From contig JAEZIO010000062.1 of the NCBI GenBank assembly GCA_023436615.1, forward strand, positions 1 to 28,363: DNA of 28,363 nt, given 5' to 3'. This DNA comes from Pseudomonadota bacterium. Lineage in GTDB: Bacteria; Pseudomonadota; Alphaproteobacteria; Sphingomonadales; Sphingomonadaceae. This document shows, in pieces, positions 7,580 to 15,241 of this stretch. Numbering within the stretch: the first letter of the stretch is position 1; every line of letters starts with the position of its first letter. The notes beneath the pieces were generated by a model that had not been told where the DNA came from, ran no database searches, and saw only the letters and a list, made by a program, of their open reading frames with translations. Made by a program: the position numbers and the translations under genes.

Positions 7580-7936
7580 ATGAAGATCGTCCAGAGCTTC
7601 ACTTTCGAGGCCGCGCACCGACTGCCGAACGTGCCGGTGACCCATCGCTGCCACCGGATGCACGGCCATTCATATCGCGTAGATCTGGTCATCGAGGGCC
7701 CGGTCGATCCCGTGAGCGGGTTCGTCGTCGACTTCTTCGAGGTCGAGGCAGCCTTCGCGCCGCTCTTGGAGCGCCTCGACCACCACACGTTGAACGGCGT
7801 CGAGGGGCTCGAGAACCCTACCGCCGAGATCATCGCTAGGTGGATCTTCGAGCGCGCCAAGCCAGCGCTTGCGGGGCTTACGAGCGTGCGGGTCTACGAG
7901 ACGCCTTATTGCTGGGCCGAATATGACGGCGTCTAA
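7580..7936 (+). CDS. queD: QueD, 6-carboxy-5,6,7,8-tetrahydropterin synthase
   Basis: The 118-residue enzyme converts dihydroneopterin triphosphate to 6-carboxy-tetrahydropterin. The zinc ligands are H13 (FEAAH), H28 and H30 (MHGHSY). The catalytic cysteine is probably C24, just upstream in THRCH. The second catalytic unit is D67-H68/H69 (LDHHTLN), and E107 in VYETP closes the pterin site. The length matches short bacterial QueD. GAGAG at 7568-7572, 7 bases before the ATG, is a fair ribosome binding site. The gene overlaps queC by 14 bases. The upstream enzyme FolE (GTP cyclohydrolase I) is not in the window and must come from elsewhere in the genome. Confidence 0.95.
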   Translation: MKIVQSFTFEAAHRLPNVPVTHRCHRMHGHSYRVDLVIEGPVDPVSGFVVDFFEVEAAFAPLLERLDHHTLNGVEGLENPTAEIIARWIFERAKPALAGLTSVRVYETPYCWAEYDGV

Positions 7937-8639
7937 CGGCGGCGAGCGCGCGCTCGTCCTGTTCTCCGGCGGGCAGGATTCGACGACCTGTCTTGCCTGG
8001 GCTCTCGACCGCTACCACCATGTCGAGACCGTCGGCTTCGACTACGGCCAGCGGCACCGCGTCGAACTCGACTGCCGGGCAAGGCTCCGCGAAGGGCTCG
8101 TGGCGCTGAAGCTCGAATGGGCTAAGCGAATGGGCGCGGACCATACGATCGGCCTCGATGCGCTCGGCCAGGTCTCCGACACCTCGCTCACCCGCGACGT
8201 GGCGATCGGCATGGAGGCGTCGGGTTTGCCGAACACCTTCGTACCCGGCCGCAACATCGTGTTCCTGACCTTCGCCGCGGCGCTCGCCTATCGCCGCGGC
8301 CTCCGCCGCATCGTCGCGGGCGTCTGTGAGACGGATTTTGTCGGCTACCCCGACTGCCGCGACGATTCGGTGAAGGCGCTCCAGGTGGCGCTCAATATGG
8401 GGATGGAAGCCCGCTTCGTGCTGGAAACCCCGCTGATGTGGCTCGACAAGGCCGAAACGTGGTCCCTCTCGGCCCGCCTTGGCGGGGACGGACTGGTTTC
8501 ACTGATCGTCGAGGAGAGCCACACCTGCTATCTCGGGGAGCGCGGCAGGCGCAACGCCTGGGGCTATGGCTGCGGAGCATGCCCAGCCTGTGATCTGCGA
8601 TCAAAAGGTTGGGCTGCTTTCGTTTCCGCAGGAAAATAA
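7923..8639 (+). CDS. queC: QueC, 7-cyano-7-deazaguanine (preQ0) synthase
   Basis: The 238-residue enzyme turns 7-carboxy-7-deazaguanine into preQ0 using ATP and ammonia. The PP-loop is SGGQDS at 15-20, followed by GFDYGQRH at 38-45, FVPGRN at 106-111 and VCETDFVGYPDCR at 134-146. The zinc site is C202, C217, C220 and C223 (HTCY ... GCGACPAC). I chose the ATG at 7923, which overlaps queD by 14 bases and leaves only five residues before the first strand. A longer frame upstream adds residues that do not fit the family. QueC is the last preQ0 enzyme; no queF or Tgt/QueA gene follows, so the product at this locus is preQ0 itself. A hairpin separates it from dpdE. Confidence 0.96.
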   Translation: MTASNGGERALVLFSGGQDSTTCLAWALDRYHHVETVGFDYGQRHRVELDCRARLREGLVALKLEWAKRMGADHTIGLDALGQVSDTSLTRDVAIGMEASGLPNTFVPGRNIVFLTFAAALAYRRGLRRIVAGVCETDFVGYPDCRDDSVKALQVALNMGMEARFVLETPLMWLDKAETWSLSARLGGDGLVSLIVEESHTCYLGERGRRNAWGYGCGACPACDLRSKGWAAFVSAGK

Positions 8640-8661
8640 CGGGGGCGAATCGATACAACCG

Positions 8662-8679
8662 CTGGTACAGAGGTACCAG
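8662..8679 (+). promoter_or_regulatory. intercistronic hairpin between queC and dpdE
   Basis: CTGGTAC and GTACCAG form a perfect 7-bp stem around a 4-base loop (AGAG). It sits in the only sizeable gap of the operon (8640-8704). No T-run follows, so it is not a classical terminator. It could be an mRNA stabiliser or processing point, or an operator, separating the modification genes from the helicase/nuclease genes. Confidence 0.4.
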
Positions 8680-8704
8680 AAGCGGGGGATCAGTGTTCAG
8701 GGGG

Positions 8705-11700
8705 ATGCTCGTTGAATTGCCCCGGCAGAAGGGCGTCGGAAAGCTGCAGTCGGCGGCCAACGGCCGCTGTGTTATATCGATCTTCTACTCGCTCCAGCGA
8801 AGCGAAGAGATCGAGTGTGGGGTGGCCGCGGTCGCCCGCGCTTATCTAAGCCCGCAAACGCGAGCTTATGTCCTCGACGACGGACGTATGCGGGTTGGCC
8901 GTATCAGCGGCTTTCTCCTGCAGGAAAATGGCCTCATCACTTATGAGGTTCGCTTCCCTAACGGGAAGCAGAAGGATTTCAGCGAGATCGACCTGTTCGT
9001 GCGGCCGTGGAACGCGCCAGAGGATCCGGCCGAAATCCTGGCCGCCGGCGGCGCCGAAAGCCAGTACCTTCACGACCGTCGCCAAGCGGCGCTGACACCG
9101 CTGCGGTCGCTGACCAGTGCCGCCCAAGGACTAACAGCGCTGCTATCGGCCGGAATCGATTTCGTGCCGCATCAGATCGCAGCGGTGCGACGTGTGCTGA
9201 GCGATCCGATCCAGCGCTATTTGCTCGCAGACGAGGTCGGCCTCGGGAAAACCATCGAAGCCGGCCTGATTGTTCGTCAGCATCTGATCGACAATCCCAA
9301 CACCGAAGTGCTGGTCGCGACCCCGTCGGCACTCTGCGAACAGTGGCGACGCGAACTTTCCGAAAAGCTTCGCCTCGATCAGTTCGGCGAGCCCTTCGAA
9401 TGTTGCTCGCATGCCGAGATCGCGCGGGTCACGCGTGCCCCCGATGTACTGGTCGTTGACGAGGCGCATCACTTGGTCGGCATCGAGGGTGGACCACTTG
9501 CGAAATCTGCGACGCGACTGCGCGAACTCGCTCGCGACGTGCCGGTCTTGTTGCTGCTCTCCGCCACACCGCCGCTTGGCGATGAAGTTCGCTTTCTAGC
9601 GCTGCTCAATCTGCTGGATCCACAGACCCATCCGCTGGACGATCTCGATGGATTTCGCCGTAAGCTCGAGCGGCGCCGGGGGATCGGCCGCTTACTGCTC
9701 AGCCTCGACCCAGGCGCATCAGGAATCGTGTTGCGCCAACGCGGCGCGGAACTTGTCCGGAGCTTTCCCGATGACCCGGTCGTACAGGACCTGGCCCCGC
9801 AGTTAATTGAGGCGACGCGCGAGGCACCCGACCGGCTCTCCAATCTGTGCGGTGCGCTCAAGGAGCATGTCGCCGACAGTTATCGCATCCATCAGCGCCT
9901 TATCCGTTCGCGCCGCGCCGATGCCCAGGGGTGGGAGTTCCGACCGCGCGGGCCCGATGGCGGTGCCATGACCCATGTGCGCACGGAAGGCGATCCGAGC
10001 GAGAACGTGGCGGCCTTGCTCCGGACAATCGAAGATTGGCGATCGGCCGCGGCCGACGCGCGAGTCGATGCCGATGCTGGATCGCCGCAACTGCTCGCGC
10101 GCTACCGCGAACTTTTGGGAGCGGTGTCCGAAGGCGCCGGCGCGTTTCGCCGCTGGCTGGCTGGCGCCACCCCTATCTTTGCTGGCGAAACGGAAATTCT
10201 GGACGCGTTGCGCGAGCAGGCCGAGAATCATAACGATGCCGACCGCGTGGAGACGATGGTCGATAGCGTAAGGCGCCTGATCAAGGCCCTACGAGCCGAC
10301 GTTGATCATCCAAAGATTGTCGTGTTCGCGACAACTGAGGCGCTGGCGGCCGCTTTCCATAAAGCGGTCGAGGAGGCGCTCAGTGATACCCCGTGTTTTC
10401 TGCGCGTCGCAACCGATGGCGCTGGCGACGCCAACGAGGATTGCGTCGCCGCCTTTCGCCAAACGCTAGATGCCGCCGTTCTTACAATCGACAGGAGCGC
10501 CGAGGAAGGCCTCAATCTCAGCTTCGCAGATGCGATCGCGCATCTCGACCTGCCGCTGAGCGCCGCCAGGATCGAGCAGAGAATTGGGCGCCTCGATCGC
10601 TATGGCCGGAGACGGGGGATCATCCGTCACCGCATTCTCTTGCCGTCGGACGAGCACGGAAGCCCCTTCGCCGCCTGGCAGGCCTTGCTTGCCGATGGCT
10701 TCTCGATTTTTCATCGGTCGATCAGCGATGTGCAGTTCCTGCTGGAGGATTTCGAGGCCCGCGCGCTGGATGCCCTCCTGATGACCGGGCCCGATGCACT
10801 GGTCGCATTATCCGAGGAGATCAAGGTCCAGATCGCCGACGAGCGCAGGTCGCAAGATGAACAATATGCTCTCGATCGAATCGCAATGGTTGAGGAACCC
10901 GTCGAGACCTTTATCCAGGCTTTGGACGACGCCGAGGCTAACGAGGCCGCGCTCCAGTGCGGTGTCGACCAATGGCTAATCGGAACGCTGCAACTCAAAA
11001 AGCGGCCGTTCGCGTGGCCCGAGGAAGATCCATTCAAGCTTGGCATCACCAAGGATACCTTGATCCCGCGCTTGCCTTGGCAGCAACAACTCGAACTCGA
11101 CGACTCTCAGCCGCTTAGTTGGAAACGCCGAATCGCAACACGCCGAACCGGCGTGACTTTGCTTCGGCCAGGCACGCCGCTCATCGATGTTCTGGCGCGC
11201 TTCACGCGCTGGGACGATCGCGGAACCGCGTTCGTCACATATCGCCCGGTAGCGGACTGGCGGGGCGACGCCTGGATTGGGTTCAAACTCTGCTTCACGA
11301 TCGAGCCCGACCTCCATATGGCGGATCTGCTCGCGCCAACGCGCGCCGAGCTTGCCGCGTCCCGCCGTGCCCAGCGCTATTTCGCGCACGGCCAGCAAAC
11401 CCTGTTCATCGACATCAATGGCGACGCAGTCACCGATCCAACACTGCTCGCCGTCTTGTCCCAGCCCTATAATGGGGATCGCAAAAGCCCAAGCGCCGAT
11501 ATCAATCTCGGTAGCAGGCCGCTTATCCTCTCCGAATATATCAATGCCGCCACGTTTTCTGCAGTTTGCCGCCGCGTGCGGGACGGCGCTCGCCAAACTT
11601 TGTCCGAGCAACCTGCTGTACTCAACGCGATCAGCGCGGCCACGGCGCTTGCGGCGAGCGACCTGCAACGCCGGCGAAACCGCCTGCAGCGCCGTCAATC

Positions 11701-11839
11701 GGCCGGCGACACGATGGCGCGTGACGATATCGCGCTGATCGAATCTATCCTCCCCAGTGTCGCATCGCCTGCGATCCGGCTCGACGCTATGGGATGTTTC
11801 ATTCTCGGCAGGGCTCTCAAGAGGTCCCCTCATGGTTGA
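8705..11839 (+). CDS. dpdE: DpdE, SNF2/Rad54-like helicase
   Basis: The protein has 1,044 residues from the ATG at 8705, beginning MLVELPRQKGVGKL; a GTG at 8693 is an alternative with a close GGGGGA. The N-terminal 100 residues form a small beta domain. The superfamily 2 ATPase follows: LLADEVGLGKT at 173-183 (Walker A), VLVATPSAL at 202-210, VVDEAHH at 250-256 (DEAH) and LLSATPP at 284-290. The second RecA domain has VVFATTE, then GLNLSFAD, and motif VI QRIGRLDRYGRR at about 624. ADEVGLGKT and the QRIGRxxRxGQ-like end are typical of SNF2 (RapA/HepA-like) translocases. The C-terminal 400 residues have no recognisable domain. In Salmonella Montevideo, dpdE contributes to the restriction-like phenotype. 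Confidence 0.9.
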   Translation: MLVELPRQKGVGKLQSAANGRCVISIFYSLQRSEEIECGVAAVARAYLSPQTRAYVLDDGRMRVGRISGFLLQENGLITYEVRFPNGKQKDFSEIDLFVRPWNAPEDPAEILAAGGAESQYLHDRRQAALTPLRSLTSAAQGLTALLSAGIDFVPHQIAAVRRVLSDPIQRYLLADEVGLGKTIEAGLIVRQHLIDNPNTEVLVATPSALCEQWRRELSEKLRLDQFGEPFECCSHAEIARVTRAPDVLVVDEAHHLVGIEGGPLAKSATRLRELARDVPVLLLLSATPPLGDEVRFLALLNLLDPQTHPLDDLDGFRRKLERRRGIGRLLLSLDPGASGIVLRQRGAELVRSFPDDPVVQDLAPQLIEATREAPDRLSNLCGALKEHVADSYRIHQRLIRSRRADAQGWEFRPRGPDGGAMTHVRTEGDPSENVAALLRTIEDWRSAAADARVDADAGSPQLLARYRELLGAVSEGAGAFRRWLAGATPIFAGETEILDALREQAENHNDADRVETMVDSVRRLIKALRADVDHPKIVVFATTEALAAAFHKAVEEALSDTPCFLRVATDGAGDANEDCVAAFRQTLDAAVLTIDRSAEEGLNLSFADAIAHLDLPLSAARIEQRIGRLDRYGRRRGIIRHRILLPSDEHGSPFAAWQALLADGFSIFHRSISDVQFLLEDFEARALDALLMTGPDALVALSEEIKVQIADERRSQDEQYALDRIAMVEEPVETFIQALDDAEANEAALQCGVDQWLIGTLQLKKRPFAWPEEDPFKLGITKDTLIPRLPWQQQLELDDSQPLSWKRRIATRRTGVTLLRPGTPLIDVLARFTRWDDRGTAFVTYRPVADWRGDAWIGFKLCFTIEPDLHMADLLAPTRAELAASRRAQRYFAHGQQTLFIDINGDAVTDPTLLAVLSQPYNGDRKSPSADINLGSRPLILSEYINAATFSAVCRRVRDGARQTLSEQPAVLNAISAATALAASDLQRRRNRLQRRQSAGDTMARDDIALIESILPSVASPAIRLDAMGCFILGRALKRSPHG

Positions 11840-14327
11840 CCGCGACGGCCATGACGCCTTCGCTGCACTGAGCCATCTGCTAGATCGCACGGATAGCGGC
11901 GCTGACTGGCAAGCTCGGTCGCCGGCGATTGAGAGGTTGCGTAAGGCGCTGGTCGACCCTGCGCGCCGGGCGAGCGGTCTCGACCTTGCCGTCATGCTCC
12001 GGCAGGCGCTGACCCATGAGCATGTCCGACGTGGAGCGATGGTGACGCCCACCGTGACGGTGTCGCACCCGCGCTTCAATGGGTTCGCCGCTTGGGATGC
12101 GGTTGGGCTACGCAGCACTGCCGCCTGCGAGGAGCGTCTTGTGACGCTTCAGCCCTGGGCGCCGACATGGCTCCCCTGTTCTGTCGACAGCGTCGACACC
12201 TTCGCTGCGTCCGAGGCGACCCGTCGCGAGTTCAATAACGCTGGCTGCGAAGGAGATCCCTTCCTCGCTGCGGTCGGTCGCACCTCCTATCGCAGTCGCG
12301 GGCAGCGTGCCGCCGTACGCGCTGCGCTCTCGACCCCCGCGGGCGGAAGTCTCGTCGTCGCTCTCCCGACCGGCGAGGGCAAAAGCATGATCTTCCAGTT
12401 GGTCCAGACGATCGGCTTCGTTGGGGCCGAAAAGGCGGAAAGCCGCAGCGTAACCTTGGTGATCGTCCCTACCGTCGCGCTCGGGGTCAATCACGAACAA
12501 GAAGCGGTCGAGGTCTGCGGCCTGTCGCGCCCGCTCGCTTTCCAGGGTGGCAACGACACCCAGAACAATATTATCGCCGAACGGATCGCCGACGGCACCC
12601 AAGGTCTGTGCTTCGCGTCGCCTGAAGCCGCATGCGGCCGTCTGCGCGACCCGTTGCGGCGCGCGGCCGAGGCAGGTCTGTTGCGCGCGCTGGTGATCGA
12701 CGAAGCCCATCTCGTCGACCAATGGGGGACGGGCTTTCGGACCGAGTTCCAGGAATTGAGCGGCTTGCGGCGCGAACTGCTGTCGGCAGCGCCGCTCGGC
12801 CAAGCGCTGCGCACCATCATGTTGTCAGCGACACTCACCGACACGTCACTCGAAACCTTGCGCTCTCTGTTCGGTGCCCAAAGCAATTTTGAAAGTCTGG
12901 CAGCGGTGCAATTGCGGCCCGAACCGGACTATTGGATTGCGCCATTGACCGACGAGGCCAGCCGAACTGCCCAGGTCCTGGAGGCGCTTCACCACGTGCC
13001 TAGGCCGGCAGTGCTTTATGTCACCGAGGTTGCGGCCGCCAACGCCTGGTATGAGAGTCTGATCGACGCGGGGTTTCGCCGGGTTCGTAAGCTCCACGGC
13101 AAGACCGGGCGGGCTGAGCGAGAAGAGATTGTCGGCCAGTGGCGCGACGGCGCACTCGATATCGTCGTCGGAACTTCCGCGTTCGGACTTGGCATCGATT
13201 ACGGGCACGCCCGCAGCGTGATCCATGCCTGCGTTCCAGAGACGCTCGATCGCTTCTACCAAGAGGTCGGGCGCGGCGGGCGCGACGGCAAGGCCGCGCT
13301 TTCGCTGATTGTGCCGACACATAAAGACATGGGGATCGCCGAGCGCATTAACGCCCAGCAAGTCATCAGCATTGATCGCGGCTGCCATCGCTGGTCTGTG
13401 ATGTTCGCGCGCAAGACCAGCCTTGGGAACGGACGCTTCGCCGTGCGGATTGACGGCCGACCCGGCACCGATGAACGCGACATCGACATGTTCGGGGATG
13501 CCAATACCGACTGGAACTTGCGCACGGTCGCCCTGATGGCGCGTGCCGGCATTCTGCGACTGCTCGGCACACCCTACCCACGGATCGAACTGGAGGGCGA
13601 CTGGCTCGAGATCGAGATCATCGACGATCATCATCTCGACCTGGCGCTATGGCAGTCGCGCGTCGAACCCGTGCGCCGGGTCGGTTGGCTTGCCGCCAAG
13701 CGCAATCTCGACCTTATGCGCGAGTATCTGCGCAACGATCGCTGTCCGGCCGCGATCCTTGAAGATTTGTACGGTGCGAACCGGGTCGGACGAACGTGCA
13801 GTCGCTGCAACCGCTGCCGGTCCGACGAGGCTTTTCGTCTCAACAGCGTAGCAGTCGGCGAACCGCGCGGCCCATGGACCGAGCCGCTCGATCCGCTGGT
13901 CGCCAATCTTCTCGACCGCGATCTCCGGCTTTTGGTCAGCTACGATCCCCACGAACTCGCGCGCAACGCATCGCGCCGCCTTGGTGACACGCTGCAGCGC
14001 CTAGCGCAGGCCCGTCTCGCCAAGTTGATCACGCTCGGCCCGCAGCCGTTCGACATGGGCCGGGTTCTCAAATTTGCGGAAAAGTTGGCGTTCTTCGTCA
14101 GTGACCTGTCCTCGCTTGCCTTATCGCGCCTTCCGCGTGGACCCGAACTTGTCATGGTCGGGGACCGGCAAACTCTCGAGCCGCAGAACCTCGCGCCGCG
14201 GCCTGACAATCCCCGCATCTTCCTCGCACCGATCGATCAGCCCGCGCCGGATGGACGCAGGTTGAAGGATGTCTTCGGTGGCCGGACGCTGACGCTCGAC
14301 GAGTTTAATGCAAGAGTAGCGCAATGA
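11832..14327 (+). CDS. dpdF: DpdF, RecQ-like DNA helicase
   Basis: The protein has 831 residues. The ATG at 11832 overlaps dpdE by 8 bases and has AAGAGG 7 bases upstream. After about 150 N-terminal residues of unknown fold comes a RecQ-type helicase: Q-motif-like SRGQRAAVRAAL, Walker A LPTGEGKS at 178-185, DEAHLVDQWGTGFR from 290 and LSATL at about 337. The second domain has VVGTSAFGLGIDY and motif VI FYQEVGRGGRDG near 470. A cysteine cluster CSRCNRC near 655 resembles the RecQ zinc-binding region. DEAH followed by xxxQWGxxFR is a RecQ hallmark (DEAHCISQWGHDFR), so 3'-5' DNA unwinding is the expected activity. It ends with an ATGA overlap of dpdG. Confidence 0.9.
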   Translation: MVDRDGHDAFAALSHLLDRTDSGADWQARSPAIERLRKALVDPARRASGLDLAVMLRQALTHEHVRRGAMVTPTVTVSHPRFNGFAAWDAVGLRSTAACEERLVTLQPWAPTWLPCSVDSVDTFAASEATRREFNNAGCEGDPFLAAVGRTSYRSRGQRAAVRAALSTPAGGSLVVALPTGEGKSMIFQLVQTIGFVGAEKAESRSVTLVIVPTVALGVNHEQEAVEVCGLSRPLAFQGGNDTQNNIIAERIADGTQGLCFASPEAACGRLRDPLRRAAEAGLLRALVIDEAHLVDQWGTGFRTEFQELSGLRRELLSAAPLGQALRTIMLSATLTDTSLETLRSLFGAQSNFESLAAVQLRPEPDYWIAPLTDEASRTAQVLEALHHVPRPAVLYVTEVAAANAWYESLIDAGFRRVRKLHGKTGRAEREEIVGQWRDGALDIVVGTSAFGLGIDYGHARSVIHACVPETLDRFYQEVGRGGRDGKAALSLIVPTHKDMGIAERINAQQVISIDRGCHRWSVMFARKTSLGNGRFAVRIDGRPGTDERDIDMFGDANTDWNLRTVALMARAGILRLLGTPYPRIELEGDWLEIEIIDDHHLDLALWQSRVEPVRRVGWLAAKRNLDLMREYLRNDRCPAAILEDLYGANRVGRTCSRCNRCRSDEAFRLNSVAVGEPRGPWTEPLDPLVANLLDRDLRLLVSYDPHELARNASRRLGDTLQRLAQARLAKLITLGPQPFDMGRVLKFAEKLAFFVSDLSSLALSRLPRGPELVMVGDRQTLEPQNLAPRPDNPRIFLAPIDQPAPDGRRLKDVFGGRTLTLDEFNARVAQ

Positions 14328-15241
14328 GTATAATCACGACTGCCCAAGCTGTTCCGAGTCGATTGTTTGCGATCTATTCCGCCTTGTTCGACAGCGAAAT
14401 TGGCGAAGCCAAAAACCGGATCGAGGCCTGGGCCACGCCGCCGTCACTCAGTGGACGCGGCGGAGATGATGATGGCGAGTCGACCACGACCTTGTTCAGT
14501 AACACGCTTGCCGAAGCACGGCGCATCGGTCTGGTCGAAGAGGTTGAGGACAAGGTGCGGCTGACCGCCGACGCGCGCGGCGGCGGGAAAAAAGGCAAGG
14601 TCAGCGAAACGTTCTTCTTGGCATTCATGCGACGCACCTTGTTCGATCCGACGCGCGCAGCAGAAACACAGCAAGCCGGCTTCATGGTCGCATTGTCCTG
14701 GTTTCTGAGTTCCAGCCCGCTGCGGCCGATGAATTTCTCCGAGGCGCCGCAAATCAACCTGAAAGCGCAGATCGGGGATCAGGCGTCGAAGACCGAATTA
14801 ACCTCGCTCAATCGCTACCAGAATTTCCTGTATTGGGCGCGTTATCTCGGCTTCGCCACCATCGTCGGGGGTGGCAGCGATGCCGAGGACGTCACCTCGC
14901 GCCGGGTGATCCCCGATCCGGTTAAGGCAATCGAAAGCGCGCTCCCCGCCATCTTCTCCGAGAGCGACGACCTACCGATCGAGCAATTCATGACGCGGTT
15001 GGCAGCGATCTTTCCGGTCTTCGAGACCGGCAGTGTTCGCCAGGACTATGAAGCTATGCGGCTCACTCCGCTGGCGTACGGCGACAAGCGTCTGTCGATC
15101 ACCACCAGTCTTGCGCTTCAGCGGCTTGCCGACCGCCAGCGACTGACTATCGCGACCGTCGCCGACGCACCCGGCCGTATTCTCGATTTCGGCTCGCGCG
15201 AAGGTCGCGTGAGCCGTATCGCGCTGCGAGAGGCGGCATGA
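14324..15241 (+). CDS. dpdG: DpdG-like protein
   Basis: This 305-residue protein is assigned by position between dpdF and the P-loop ATPase, as in other dpd clusters; I see no catalytic motif in it. Residues about 53-83 (TTTLFSNTLAEARRIGLVEE, then VRLT) look like a winged-helix segment, and a second one may lie near the C-terminus (LTPLAYGDKRLSITTSLALQ). The middle is helical. There is no signal peptide or membrane span. ATGA overlaps at both ends suggest tight coupling with dpdF and dpdH. In Salmonella Montevideo, dpdG is among the genes linked to restriction. It may be a DNA-binding or adaptor subunit; this is inference. Confidence 0.8.
   Translation: MSIITTAQAVPSRLFAIYSALFDSEIGEAKNRIEAWATPPSLSGRGGDDDGESTTTLFSNTLAEARRIGLVEEVEDKVRLTADARGGGKKGKVSETFFLAFMRRTLFDPTRAAETQQAGFMVALSWFLSSSPLRPMNFSEAPQINLKAQIGDQASKTELTSLNRYQNFLYWARYLGFATIVGGGSDAEDVTSRRVIPDPVKAIESALPAIFSESDDLPIEQFMTRLAAIFPVFETGSVRQDYEAMRLTPLAYGDKRLSITTSLALQRLADRQRLTIATVADAPGRILDFGSREGRVSRIALREAA

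Noticed and set aside
8662..8679. Rho-independent terminator after queC
   Set aside because: The stem is good but no run of T follows, and the next gene starts within 30 bases on the same strand.
8609..8704. Upstream extension of dpdE starting inside queC
   Set aside because: It begins at a TTG and reads through the hairpin region with an Arg-rich translation unlike a domain; ATG 8705 or GTG 8693 is more likely.
10976..12118. 380-residue minus-strand frame
   Set aside because: It spans the dpdE-dpdF junction antisense to both, shows no family motif, and has atypical residue composition.
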